From assembly GCF_001269985.1 (NCBI RefSeq), contig NZ_BBZB01000002.1, positions 372,001 through 436,000 of the forward strand: 64,000 bases of DNA. The letters are read 5' to 3'. The notes beneath the pieces were generated by a model that saw nothing but the letters and a program-made list of their open reading frames with translations, did no database searches and was not told where the DNA came from. The stretch's first letter is position 1. Each line of letters starts with the position of its first letter. Source of the DNA: Pseudoalteromonas sp. '520P1 No. 423'. Lineage in GTDB: Bacteria > Pseudomonadota > Gammaproteobacteria > Enterobacterales > Alteromonadaceae. The translations under genes were made by a program, and so were the position numbers. This document shows, piece after piece, positions 46,303-55,753 of the stretch.

Positions 46303-47766
46303 ATGAATAAACAAATATTATTAAGTGCTATTTTACCACTTATATTTTTAGGGTGTGGGCAGTTGAATCGAGATGAAACGCCGACTGTGTTAAAAAAACT
46401 TCCCCTTGATAAAGGAGATTATAGTTCACAATTCCCTGACGAGATCCCAGGTGAAGGTTTGGCTCAGTTATTTGACCATTCACTAAAATCAAAATACCTC
46501 TCAAAGCAGCCACATGCATGGGTGCAATATCAAAGTAATCAGCCACAAGTTGTTAAACAATATCAGCTAACTTCTGCTACAGATGCCCCTATGCGCGATC
46601 CCCATGAATGGGTGTTAATGGCTTCTAATGATGAAAAAAGTTGGCAGGTACTGGATAAGATTGATGGCCATATATTTAGCAAAAGAAGCCAAACGTCAAC
46701 TTTTGATATTGATAATGATAAAGGATTTAAATACTTCAGACTTGATATGCAGCAGCGAGGTAAAACTGTACATGGTGACCACTATTTACAATTAGCTGAT
46801 TTTTCGCTTAATGCTCTAACAAAACTGCCAATTGCCAAAGTTAAGTTTGATAGAACTAAAGTGAGTGTAGGTGAGTCAATATCGATCAAGAGTATCAGTG
46901 AAAATACACCGACAAAACACCTTTGGACAGTTGAAGGTGCTGATATTAAATTTAGTGGTGAAAATGTGTTAGTCACCTTTAATCAACCAGGAAGTTATGA
47001 TGTAAAACTCGTCACTGAAAATCAACATGGCACAGATACATTAATTAAAAAAAACGTGATTAAAGTCTTAGACAAAAAATCACCTTGGAATGGATTTAAA
47101 CCCCCTAAAGTAGTCTTGACATATGAAGATACGCAATCAGAGGGTTATAAAAGGTTAATTAAGTTATTTCCTCATTTTGACCAACAAATTAATCAAGTGA
47201 CACAGCAATTAGTGAAACGACTTTATAAAGACTTCACACAGATCCCTGAGTTTGAACAAGTTGAATTTCAGTTAAAATGGATGGATACCCTAGCGTACCG
47301 CTCAGGTGATGAAACTAACATGGTGATTGCTTTTAGCTCAAAGTATATTACCGAAAAACTAAAAAATGCTGATGATGACACTGTAAAGTATGAACTATTA
47401 GGTGTGTTATGGCATGAGTTAACTCATGGTTATCAGCTATTCCCGAAAAATAGAGAATATGGTGCTGATGAAGATGTACACGCATTTATCGAAGGCGTTG
47501 CTGACTTGATTAGAATTGACGCCGGTTTTCATAAAACCAGAGAGCCTAAGCAATCAGATTCTTGGCTAGGTGGTTATACCAATACAGGTTTTTTCCTACA
47601 CTGGATAAAAGAAAATAAAAACAATGATTTTGCTTATAAATTTAATCAGTCAGCAAATAGTTTGAACAATTGGAGCTTTGAAAAAGCAGTAGAATCAATT
47701 ACAGGAGAATCAATAGAGAGTTTATGGCGTGAATATCAGCAATCATTAGTAACTGGTACGTCGTAA
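46303..47766 (+). CDS. BSP-family metallopeptidase lipoprotein, discoidin-PKD-BSP
   Basis: 487 residues. Lipobox IFLGC (Cys18), one discoidin domain (about 35-170), one PKD domain (about 175-255) and a C-terminal BSP peptidase domain (about 262-487) with HELTHGYQ at 371-378 and FIEGVADLIRI after it. It is the minimal version of the architecture seen in the other two, suggesting local duplication with domain gain or loss. Surface-anchored. It starts 12 bp after a strong terminator's T-run. Confidence 0.87.
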   Translation: MNKQILLSAILPLIFLGCGQLNRDETPTVLKKLPLDKGDYSSQFPDEIPGEGLAQLFDHSLKSKYLSKQPHAWVQYQSNQPQVVKQYQLTSATDAPMRDPHEWVLMASNDEKSWQVLDKIDGHIFSKRSQTSTFDIDNDKGFKYFRLDMQQRGKTVHGDHYLQLADFSLNALTKLPIAKVKFDRTKVSVGESISIKSISENTPTKHLWTVEGADIKFSGENVLVTFNQPGSYDVKLVTENQHGTDTLIKKNVIKVLDKKSPWNGFKPPKVVLTYEDTQSEGYKRLIKLFPHFDQQINQVTQQLVKRLYKDFTQIPEFEQVEFQLKWMDTLAYRSGDETNMVIAFSSKYITEKLKNADDDTVKYELLGVLWHELTHGYQLFPKNREYGADEDVHAFIEGVADLIRIDAGFHKTREPKQSDSWLGGYTNTGFFLHWIKENKNNDFAYKFNQSANSLNNWSFEKAVESITGESIESLWREYQQSLVTGTS

Positions 47767-47913
47767 CATAAATAAATTGGGTTTGAAATATAGCAATTGA
47801 CTGCTTTATCAATTGCTATATTAAAGCTCATTAAGTATCCAATTTTTAGCATCCCATAGCACAAAAGTAATCACTCAAAAATTTTAAATATGTTACTAAA
47901 TTTTTTAATTAAA

Positions 47914-47940
47914 AAAGCCACAAGTTAATTTTGTGGCTTT
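47914..47940. terminator. Hairpin terminator after the BSP gene cluster
   Basis: AAAGCCACAA / TTGTGGCTTT stem with a 7-base loop, nearly the same as the hairpin at 21941-21966. The flanking CTT and AATT contexts differ, so the hairpin rather than the region is shared. Confidence 0.6.
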
Positions 47941-47960
47941 GGCTACATAAATCTTTTTAA

Positions 47961-48052
47961 AGGCTCTGTTCTATCACGCTATTAATAAAATTACTCTTTT
48001 ACTTTAAACTCTTTATTAAAAGGCTGTGAACTAATAACCTGGAACAGAGCCT
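47961..48052. repeat. 92-bp segment with 11-bp inverted ends, MITE-like
   Basis: AGGCTCTGTTC at the left is matched by GAACAGAGCCT at the right, enclosing about 70 AT-rich, non-coding bases. The GGCTCTGTT ends recall transposon termini. It lies just after the stop of the GH109 gene (minus strand), so a long-stem transcription terminator is the alternative. Confidence 0.45.
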
Positions 48053-48084
48053 GTGTAAAATAGAACAAAATTACATTTTTCAAT

Positions 48085-49545
48085 TTAAGAAACAATACCT
48101 AAAGGTTTACCTGTTTTCCAAGCACCACGGCTAAAGTCTGGAATATTTTTTGAGTTACTGCGATCTTCAACAGATGCTACGCTTTGAGGGAAAATTGCTG
48201 ACCATGCGGCTGCGTCGTATACGTCTTGATCAAGTGGCTCACCATTACGTAAACAGTACACCATACGCCATAACATTAAGAAGTCCATACCGCCATGTCC
48301 GCCATTACGTTTTGCTTCTTCACCCATACGAACATACATAGGATGATCAAATTGTGCGCGCCATTTTTCCATATCACGATCCCAACCATGGAAACTTGGT
48401 TTTCTCGGTTTACGGCCTTTACTGCCATCTTTTTCCCATTGTGCTAATGTCTTGGTGTATTCATTTTCATAAATTGCTTTAATGGCTGGCGGTGGTGTTT
48501 CAACTGCAATACGGTTAGGGAAACCTGCAAAAGTACCATTTGTACCTTGTATTAAGTTGTGACGAGAATAAGGGCGAGGGCTTGTCGTATCATGTTGCAC
48601 AACTATGCTGCGACCTTTTACTGTTTTGATGATACTGGTATTCATATCACCTGCAATATAATCAAGTTGATTTCTTTCGTGATCTGCTGGGAATTCACGC
48701 TTAGCATAAGCAGCACGACCAAGTGCTGGAGAGCTTACAGAAGTCACATAATCAAAACGATCACCACGGTTAATATTCATATATTGAGATACTGGACCTA
48801 AACCATGAGTTGGGTATAGGTTACCGTTTTTTTTGGTATGCCAATGCGTACGCCATGAACCTGTACTTTCGTCTATTTCTTTCATTTGCCAGCGAAGTTC
48901 GTGAATATATGCGGCTTCACCATGTAATAAATCACCAAATAAGCCCTGACGAACCATGTTTAAAACCATTAGCTCATCACGGCCATAGTTCACATTCTCC
49001 ATCATCATACAGTTTTTTTGCGTTCTTTCTGCTGTATCAACTAACTGCCAACATTCTTCTATTGTTGTTGCTGCTGGTACTTCTACAAACGCGTGTTTAC
49101 CGCTTTCCATGGTTTTAACTGACATAGGTGTATGCCATTTCCAAGGCGTAGATATAATAACAATATCTATATCTTGGCGAGCTAACATTTCACGATAAGC
49201 GTGATCTGAACCTGTGTATCGAGCAGGTTTAGGTAGGCCTTTTTTAACAACTAGATCAATTGATTTGTCTAACATTTCTTCATGTGTATCACAAATTGCT
49301 TTGATCTCAACACCGTCAATATTGGTGTAATGTTTTACATGACCGCTACCACGTTGACCAACACCAATAAAGCCAATACGAACCACATCCATTTTTGGCA
49401 CAACTAGGCCCATAACAGATTTGCCTTTTGCTTTTGGTGTTAAAACTGAACTTGTATTATTAGTAGTTGAACAACCTGCTACTGCACCAGCTGCAGATAA
49501 AGCGGCAACCGATTTTAAAAATCCGCGACGGTCAATTGTACTCAT
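48085..49545 (-). CDS. GH109-type alpha-N-acetylgalactosaminidase (Gfo/Idh/MocA fold), Tat-exported
   Basis: 486 residues. The N-terminus has a twin-arginine signal (DRRGFLKS) with a possible lipobox VAGC (Cys25). The Rossmann motif is [13 protein letters not shown], then CDTHEE. The blocks [46 protein letters not shown] and [15 protein letters not shown] match GH109. These enzymes use a bound NAD+ to hydrolyse terminal alpha-GalNAc from O-glycans, such as blood-group A. Tat export fits, since the folded protein carries its cofactor out. It is next to the BSP peptidases and points to O-glycosylated protein as substrate. No LacI operator is seen upstream. Confidence 0.87.
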   Translation of the reverse strand: MSTIDRRGFLKSVAALSAAGAVAGCSTTNNTSSVLTPKAKGKSVMGLVVPKMDVVRIGFIGVGQRGSGHVKHYTNIDGVEIKAICDTHEEMLDKSIDLVVKKGLPKPARYTGSDHAYREMLARQDIDIVIISTPWKWHTPMSVKTMESGKHAFVEVPAATTIEECWQLVDTAERTQKNCMMMENVNYGRDELMVLNMVRQGLFGDLLHGEAAYIHELRWQMKEIDESTGSWRTHWHTKKNGNLYPTHGLGPVSQYMNINRGDRFDYVTSVSSPALGRAAYAKREFPADHERNQLDYIAGDMNTSIIKTVKGRSIVVQHDTTSPRPYSRHNLIQGTNGTFAGFPNRIAVETPPPAIKAIYENEYTKTLAQWEKDGSKGRKPRKPSFHGWDRDMEKWRAQFDHPMYVRMGEEAKRNGGHGGMDFLMLWRMVYCLRNGEPLDQDVYDAAAWSAIFPQSVASVEDRSNSKNIPDFSRGAWKTGKPLGIVS

Positions 49546-49830
49546 AAAATTACCTACCTAAGTTGAATTTGGAGTTTGTTTTTATTTTATGGGAGGTATT
49601 TATAACTGATTAAAAATTTAAATACAAAATTTCATTTCATTTCATTTGTGAAAGTATTTGAATAAATGCTTTAAAACCACGTCCAATTGTTTTTTATCGT
49701 GTTTCGTTATATTTCGAATAAGTTTTGAAATTTTATGTGGTGCTTCAAAGTTTTACGTGGTGAGGTTTTGAAAGTTACTATTGTTATTTAAAATAACAGG
49801 TAATCATTATTATTTTGTAACTATTCACTA

Positions 49831-50684
49831 GGGCTGTTGATCTTTGTTTGAATTTTGAGCGTAAGTAACAATCTCGTATAATTCTCTTCATCAACACCAA
49901 ACTAAACGAGATTGTCATGCGCCGATTAATGCTCACTGATGAACTGTGGTCGAAACTAAAAACTATATTGCTTGAAGATAGAGTTTATAACAAGCTTGAA
50001 CATCGAAAAACGCTAGAAGGAATACTTTATCGCTTACGTGTTGGTTGTCCGTGGCGAGATTTGCCTGAATATTTTGGGTTGTAAAATACCATTTATCGCC
50101 GTTTTCTTCTTTGGTCAAGAAAAGGCATATTAATGAGACTGTTCAGTAGGTTAGCACAAGATAGTGATACAGAGTGGGAATTTATTGATGGTAGCTATAT
50201 TAAAGCACACCAACACATTACAGGTGCTGCATCTGAACGCGAGCAAGCGATAGCATTAAGTCGTGGTGGTAATACCAGTAAAATTCATTTAGTTGTTTGT
50301 TGATAGTTATGGCTTAGCGATTGAATTTATTATTACAGGTGGTGATGTTCATGATAGTAAAGTAGCAAATGAGTTGATTGAATTATTGCCTCAGGGTGAT
50401 TTTGTTATCGCAGATAAAGGTTATGATAGTGAAGCTATTAGAAATAAAGTACGAGAGAGAAATTCAAGCCCTGTCATCCCCATAAAGCAAAACTCAAAAA
50501 CGGGTAATGGTGATATAGATTGGTGCTTATATAGATATAGGCACTTAGTTGAAAATGCATTTGCAAGACTGAAGCACTTGCGTGCTATAGCGACAAGATA
50601 TGATAAATTGAAGTTACAGTTTGAAAGTATGCTAGCACTCGCGTGTGCAATGATTTGGCTGCCAATGTTAAAGATCAACAGCCC
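49831..50684. mobile_element. IS5-family (IS427-like) element, 854 bp, with CTA target duplication
   Basis: Terminal repeats GGGCTGTTGATCTT (49831-49844) and its exact complement (50671-50684), flanked on both sides by CTA. Length and CTAG-type target suit the IS427 group. The transposase inside is broken, so it is a dead copy. The spacer before it (49546-49830) has no gene. Confidence 0.88.
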
Positions 50685-50688
50685 CTAG
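49917..50688 (+). pseudogene. IS5-family transposase, nonsense and frameshift mutations
   Basis: The ATG at 49917 begins a normal IS427-type transposase (LTDELWSKLKTILLED, then YRLRVGCPWRDLPEYFG), but an in-frame TAA follows at about 50082. The frame resumes (WEFIDGSYIKAHQH with the first catalytic Asp, GGNTSKIHLVV), slips at about 50300, and continues in another frame (GDFVIADKGYDSE with the second Asp, then VENAFARLKHLRAIATRYDK) to the end. The final TAG is completed by target DNA outside the right repeat, a known trick of elements that insert at CTAG. Confidence 0.85.
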
Positions 50689-51209
50689 GTAAAAAGCAAA
50701 AATATTCATGTAGAGGGGTTTTATTTAGAGGAAAGAAACAAGTACAAAAAAGTAGTAAAAAACCAAAGCCCCCAAACTGAAATGATTATAAAAAACATAA
50801 AAAGTCATCAAAAGAGCTTTGGTTGTTAGTTTCTAACTTACCAAAAGAAATGTTTAAGGCCCAGGATTTAGTTAATATTTACAAACGAAGAATGACCATA
50901 GAAGAAGCATTTAAAAATACAAAAAATGAGTATTATGGTCTAGGTCTAAAGCGTAGTAGAAGTAATAACATTGAGCGATTACAGACTCTATTATTGATAG
51001 CTTTAATTGCTCAGTATACGCTGTATGTTATTGGCAAAACTGCAGAATTATTAAAATGTCACTACCACTTCCAAGCAAATACAATAAAGAAAAGGCGAGT
51101 ATTATCTTACTGTTATTTAGGAAAAAGAATTCTGAAGCATCAAATTTATCATATTCCAGAATGTATCATTAAAAAGGCTCAAAGAAGCCTCATAAATGAG
51201 GCTAAATAA
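50689..51209 (+). pseudogene. 3' fragment of an IS4-family transposase
   Basis: The last roughly 140 residues (LWLLVSNLPKEMFKAQDLV, YKRRMTIEEAFKNTKN, YGLGLKRSRSNNIERLQTLLLIALIAQ) are the C-terminal, Glu-containing part of an IS4-type DDE transposase. An in-frame stop precedes this part (about 50778), and the front half is missing. The break coincides with the inserted IS5-family element. Confidence 0.8.
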
Positions 51210-51235
51210 AATGGAAAAGATATGGGGAGCCTTAA

Positions 51236-51665
51236 AGCTCACGGCTAGTGTATTTTAACCCCAGATTCTAGCAGGGTTGGGTAGTGTTCATCGTCTAGCC
51301 CTGCCATTTTCTTTTTTCTAGCCATACTTGCTGTTTTTGTTTCATCTTTCTTAAATAACGCTAACGCTAACGCTAACGCTAACGCTAACGCTAACGCTAA
51401 CGCTAACGCTAACGCTAACGCTAACGCTAACGCTAACGCTAACGCTAACGCTAACGCTAACGCTAACGCTAACGCTAACTTTCGCATAATATTAAAAACT
51501 AATGGCCCTTGTTTTTTTCTTATCCTTGATTCATCTTCTCTAAAAGTCATATCTAACATCCAGTGCATACTTTCAACTTGCCAATGACTTCGCACCGCGT
51601 GCAAGGCTTGTTCTGCGTTTAAATCTAAAGAACTTATGTACCAACGTGTTTCCTCTGTATCCTTA
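51236..51665 (-). pseudogene. 3' fragment of an ISAs1-family transposase with an (Ala-Leu)n insertion
   Basis: The text ETRWYISSLDLNAEQA, AVRSHWQVESMHWMLDMTF and DESRIRKKQGPLVFNIMRK, then MARKKKMAGLDDEHY, is the C-terminal part of an ISAs1 transposase. A run of about 21 Ala-Leu pairs interrupts it after RKLALAL, where ISAs1 proteins normally have a single short helix. The upstream break is at the IS630 fragment. The left edge near 51241 (CTCACGGC) resembles the inverted repeat of the relic at 12620. Confidence 0.85.
51355..51479. repeat. Hexanucleotide tandem repeat (CTAACG)n, about 21 copies
   Basis: About 125 bp of uninterrupted CTAACG units (GTTAGC-type on the other strand). It encodes Leu-Ala repeats in the ISAs1 frame without breaking that frame. 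No base differs between units, so expansion is recent, most likely by replication slippage. Confidence 0.97.
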
Positions 51666-51696
51666 TAGCCGGTTCAATATAAATTGGCATGATCCA

Positions 51697-52281
51697 TTAG
51701 CGTCGTAAATAAGTCATCAAGACTACAGCGTTTAGCTCTTCTATAGCTTTAACTTGTGCCCACTTCTTTTCTATTGGATTCAAGTCAGGACTGTATGGCG
51801 GTAAAAATTCCAATGTGCATCCATGCTCATCAATAGCATCCAACATATCCTCTTTTTTATTAAACGAAGCATTGTCCATGACAATCACTGCATCATTAGA
51901 TATTTTAGGGAGTAAATCTTGGGTTAGCCATGCGTAGGATACGTCTGAGTTGATGTCGCAAGAAAAAACAATCAGCGTGACAAATGTAGCACCGATAACA
52001 TTTACTCGACCTCTAGCATGCCAGTCATGGTTGCCATAGCAGCGGGAACCCACTTTTGCATACCCATAAAGGCGTGGCATACACTGAGCAAAGCCTCTTT
52101 CATCCAAATAAACGATTTCTTTACCTGCTTTTTCATAAGCGGATATTTTTTCCCTAAAACATACGCGAGCTTCATCATTCGCTTTGGGGTGGCTCAACGC
52201 TTTTTTTTATAGGTAATCTTGAGTCGTTTTAGACCGTAATGAATGGCAGGTTGCCCAACATTTAGCCGTTTGACTCGCTCC
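51697..52281 (-). pseudogene. IS630-family transposase, truncated and frameshifted
   Basis: The main frame (51697-52197) has the DDE_3 core: YLDERGFAQ (first Asp), VIVMDNASFNKKEDMLD (second Asp) and LPPYSPDLNPIEKKWAQVK (Glu). Upstream, codons for the end of the helix-turn-helix part (NVGQPAIHYGLKRLKITYKKK) lie in another frame, joined at an A8 run (52201-52208). A -1 shift there would give the continuous family sequence, so recoding is possible. The true N-terminus is cut off by the 115-bp repeat at 52282. Confidence 0.82.
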
Positions 52282-52396
52282 CACTGGTGTTTTCAAATGT
52301 GAGGTTATAACTTTCTTTGTAAGCCAATACGTGTTGGCGAAAATCGATACTATAAGTCAGCAAAGTATTATGTCATATTATTTTGATTTAGCTATA
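52282..52396. repeat. 115-bp dispersed repeat, copy 1
   Basis: Starts CACTGGTGTTTTCAAATGTG and ends GATTTAGCTATA. A copy with about four base differences and the same orientation is at 61352-61466. It separates the IS630 remnant from the dgoK remnant. No function or terminal repeat is seen; it may be the end of an unidentified element. Confidence 0.93.
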
Positions 52397-53164
52397 GGAC
52401 TCTTTTAAATTCGGTCGCTTGCGGCCGATTCTTTTATTTGTATTGAACCTTGGTTAAATCTATATGGCAAATTACTAATATTTTTGTGTGGTCAAATTGG
52501 CTCAAGTATAGGCTGGTTTGAAGCGCTGTATCTAGCATGCCCTTTAAATCCTCATAAAATAAAAAATGACTTTTTATCTTTTTGTGTACGTGGCTATTAA
52601 GTATCTATAGTTGCTGTTTAGGTAAAGAAGATTTTGATGTAATGCGAGGTGAAGAGTTGTAAATATTGGGTTGGCTAGAATTAAATCCCAAACATCAGAC
52701 TGGGCGTTATTTATTATGTTTGCCTGGAATACATACAAAATGGGTTTTATTGGTTGATGGAGAAATTCAACTTTTTAAAACTGCAATAACAGGTGAATTA
52801 TTTGACTTATTAAGCACGCAAAGCATTTTAATCAAGAAGCTTTTTTAAGCGGTGCAATCAAAACAATAAATAATGAGCAGGGCGCATTTTCTCACTCTTT
52901 ATTTAGTGTTCGCAGTAAGCATTTATTTTCCCAGTTAAGTGAGCATGCGGCATACTCTTATTTATCTGGCTTTTTAATCGGTTGTGATATTAGGGCTGCA
53001 ATGAATGCTTCGCAATAGAATATGGAAAGTTTTGAAAGTATAGAGATTATTGGCGCGCCACATTTAAGCGATTGCTTTTCCAAGCTTTTATCTATAAAAA
53101 ACATAAAGTCGACTGTACATAATGTAGAAAAAATTACCTCATTAGGCTTTAGTGGCTTAGGTTA
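52397..53164 (+). pseudogene. dgoK: 2-dehydro-3-deoxygalactonokinase (dgoK) remnant
   Basis: Pieces of the DgoK family occur in order but in shifting frames: LCGQIGSSIGWFEALYLACP, then DFDVMRGEE, ILGWLELNPK, LCLPGIHTKWVLLVDGEIQL, TAITGELFDLLSTQSIL, SLFSVRSKHLFSQLSEHAA, YLSGFLIGCDIRA and LGFSGLG. There are several stops and at least three frame changes, and the first 60 or so residues are lost. When intact, the enzyme phosphorylates 2-keto-3-deoxygalactonate in oxidative galactose breakdown. It is not functional now. Confidence 0.88.
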
Positions 53165-53315
53165 ATGTAGATTGTATAAAATATTGGTTTTATTTTAATT
53201 AATAAGATAATAATATATATCATACAAAAATCTATTGAGATGGATGACGCGTTTTAAAATTTATTAAATCGTTATTCAGTTCAAGCACTATAACTAAAAC
53301 AATATGAGGTAAGTT

Positions 53316-54878
53316 ATGACTTTATCGACACTAGACATATCAGTCTTTGTGTTTTACGTCATTGCCTTAATCGGCATTGCATATTACGTATCACGAGAAA
53401 AAGCAGGGCATGAAAAAAATGCTAATGATTATTTTTTAGCTGGAAATAGCTTACCTTGGTGGGCGATAGGTGCATCTTTGATCGCAGCTAATATTTCTGC
53501 TGAACAAATAATCGGTATGTCGGGTTCAGGTTATAAAATAGGATTGGCAATCGCATCTTATGAATGGATGGCTGCAATAACCTTGATGATCGTTGGTAAA
53601 TATTTTTTGCCGATTTTTTTAGAACGAAAAATTTATACTATGCCGCAATTTTTGGAGCAAAGGTTTGATAGTCGCGTACGCACTATCATGGCGATTTTTT
53701 GGCTGGGAGTGTATGTGTTTGTAAATTTAACCGCAATATTGTGGTTAGGCGCGCTTGCACTTAATACCATCACAGGTATCGATATGATGTATGGCATGAT
53801 ATTTTTAGCTTTTTTTTCAATTGCTTACTCTTTATATGGCGGCTTAAAAGCGGTTGCATTCACTGATATTATTCAAGTGGTATTATTGGTGTTTGGCGGC
53901 TTGTTTTTATCTTATATGGCACTTGATTTAATAGGTCAAGGTCAAGGGCTTATCCAAGGTTTTAACGTATTAATGGATAAAGCACCTGAAAAGTTTGATA
54001 TGATTTTATCGCCCCAAAGTGAGCATTATGCTGATTTGCCAGGTATTTCAGTATTGGTAGGTGGTATGTGGATCATGAACTTATCTTACTGGGGTTTTAA
54101 TCAATATATTATTCAACGTACTTTAGCGGCGAAAGATTTGCGTGAAGGTCAAAAAGGTATTTCGTTTGCTGCATTCTTAAAGTTATTAATGCCAATTATA
54201 GTTGTATTACCAGGTATTGCTGCTGTGTTATTGCTACCAGATTTAGGCAAGCCAGATCAGGCTTATCCTGAACTAATGAATTTAATGCCATCAGGACTAA
54301 AAGGTTTAGTATTTGCTGCATTAATCGCTGCAATTGTCTCATCTTTAGCATCCATGACAAATAGTATCGCGACTATTTTTACTATGGATTTATACAAAAA
54401 TGATAAGAATCCACGTAGTGAAGTCCATTATGTAAAAGTGGGCCGAATCGTAAGCTTTACAGCTTTAATCGTAGCGATGTTAGTTGCAAAACCGCTATTA
54501 GGTCAGTTTGATCAAGCATTCCAGTATATACAAGAATTTACAGGTTTCTTCACACCTGGTATCGTCGTTTTATTTATTTTAGGCATGTTTTGGAAGAAAA
54601 CAACGGCAAATGGCGGGCTTGCTGCTGCGTTAGGCTCTGCTGTTTTATCATTTGCTTTAAAGATGTTGTGGCCTGAATTACCATTTATGGATCGAGTCGG
54701 TTTAGTGTTTATTTTATGTATGTTACTTGCCGTTGTGGTGTCTTTAGTCGAAAACAAAGGCAATCATGAAAATGCTGTGGATTTAAAAGGTATTAGCTTT
54801 GGTACTTCAAAGAGTTTTAGCATTTCAACAGCTGCGGTGTGTTTAATATTGGTAGGTTTTTATACCACTTGGTGGTGA
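53316..54878 (+). CDS. Sodium/sugar symporter (SSS family), probable galactose/glucose transporter
   Basis: 520 residues with about 14 membrane helices. SSS hallmarks are WAIGASLIAANISAEQIIGMSGSGYKIGLAIASYEWMAA near the N-terminus (given here in pieces: WAIGASLIAANIS, GMSGSGYKIG), GLKAVAFTDIIQ, and AALIAAIVSSLASMTNSIATIFTMD region with the sodium-site Ser residues. It resembles SglT-type carriers. It is directly upstream of the galactose genes and is the likely galactose importer. No LacI operator of the TGGAACGTTCCA type precedes it, so control differs from the mannoside locus. Confidence 0.92.
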   Translation: MTLSTLDISVFVFYVIALIGIAYYVSREKAGHEKNANDYFLAGNSLPWWAIGASLIAANISAEQIIGMSGSGYKIGLAIASYEWMAAITLMIVGKYFLPIFLERKIYTMPQFLEQRFDSRVRTIMAIFWLGVYVFVNLTAILWLGALALNTITGIDMMYGMIFLAFFSIAYSLYGGLKAVAFTDIIQVVLLVFGGLFLSYMALDLIGQGQGLIQGFNVLMDKAPEKFDMILSPQSEHYADLPGISVLVGGMWIMNLSYWGFNQYIIQRTLAAKDLREGQKGISFAAFLKLLMPIIVVLPGIAAVLLLPDLGKPDQAYPELMNLMPSGLKGLVFAALIAAIVSSLASMTNSIATIFTMDLYKNDKNPRSEVHYVKVGRIVSFTALIVAMLVAKPLLGQFDQAFQYIQEFTGFFTPGIVVLFILGMFWKKTTANGGLAAALGSAVLSFALKMLWPELPFMDRVGLVFILCMLLAVVVSLVENKGNHENAVDLKGISFGTSKSFSISTAAVCLILVGFYTTWW

Positions 54879-54908
54879 TACCCATTCCAATAAATAAATG
54901 ATTTTTAT

Positions 54909-54977
54909 AAGCCTGTAATCATTGCAATTTATGGTAGTTATTAACCGATAGTTGTAAGTGTTTACAGGCTTTTTTAT
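54909..54977 (+). terminator. Terminator after the SSS transporter
   Basis: AAGCCTGTAA and TTACAGGCTT pair across a 43-base loop and are followed by TTTTTATT. Confidence 0.65.
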
Positions 54978-55090
54978 TGAGATTTAAATTAATAGCCATT
55001 CTTACTGAGTGATCAGGTAATTAATGTAAATGGTATAAACGTCACTTTAATAACTATATTATCAACTTAAAATGTTTCGAGAATGACTGA

Positions 55091-55753
55091 ATGAACAATA
55101 AAATAACAGCAGAATTAATTACTACAATTAAAGTTAATAGATTTAACGATGGCCGCATTGACCGCCAAGGGCGGTTTTGGGCCGGCACAATGAATGAAAA
55201 AGAAACAGCGCCAACAGCAAAATTATATTGTTATGATGATTTTTGTAACAGTCATAAACAATGTACTGAATTGCTTAGTAATATTACTGTTTCAAATGGT
55301 TTATGTTTCAGTCCTGATGGCAAAACTATGTATCATACAGACTCTCCAACGCGAGAAATTTATCAATAGGATTTTGATATTAAAACGGCTCAGCTGAGCA
55401 ATAAAAAGCGATTTGCCATTACCGATGAAGGGTGTTTCCCTGATGGTTCATGTATTGATTAAGCAGGTTACCTTTTGAATGTCCAGTGGGCAGGCAGTCA
55501 AATAGTACGTTATCAGCCTGATGGTGAAATAGATTGGGTTCTTAAAATGGATGTATCACAGCCCTCATGTGTGGCAATTGGTGGACCAAATATGGATCTG
55601 TTATTTATAACAAGTGCAAAACAAGGGTTAAATAAATCACAACTGAAACAAGATGATAAAGCTGGCCATGTATTTATTTATCAATTGAATGGCATAAAAG
55701 GCTTAGCTGAAAATCAATTTGTATTAAATAATGAAACTAAGGTTAACAGATGA
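55091..55753 (+). pseudogene. SMP-30-type sugar lactonase, truncated and with two in-frame stops
   Basis: The text NRFNDGRIDRQGRFWAGTMN, SNGLCFSPDGKTMYHTDSPT, SQIVRYQPDGEIDWVLKMDV, PSCVAIGGPNMDLLFITSA is the SMP-30/gluconolactonase family. About 80 N-terminal residues are missing, and TAG (55367) and TAA (55460) interrupt the single reading frame. The gene would have made galactonate from its lactone in the oxidative route. Its final codons overlap the ATG of the galM-like gene (ATGA), so it once led this operon. Confidence 0.88.

Noticed and set aside
51355..51479. Telomere-like or centromere-like repeat
   Set aside because: It lies inside a transposase reading frame and keeps its frame, so slippage in a coding repeat explains it.
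53166..53315. LacI-type operator before the SSS transporter
   Set aside because: No TGGAACGTTCCA-like sequence is present, so the gal locus is not assigned to that regulon.
55091..55753. Stop-codon read-through or selenoprotein in the SMP-30 gene
   Set aside because: The two stops are TAG and TAA, the N-terminus is also missing, and neighbouring dgoK is decayed, so it is a pseudogene.
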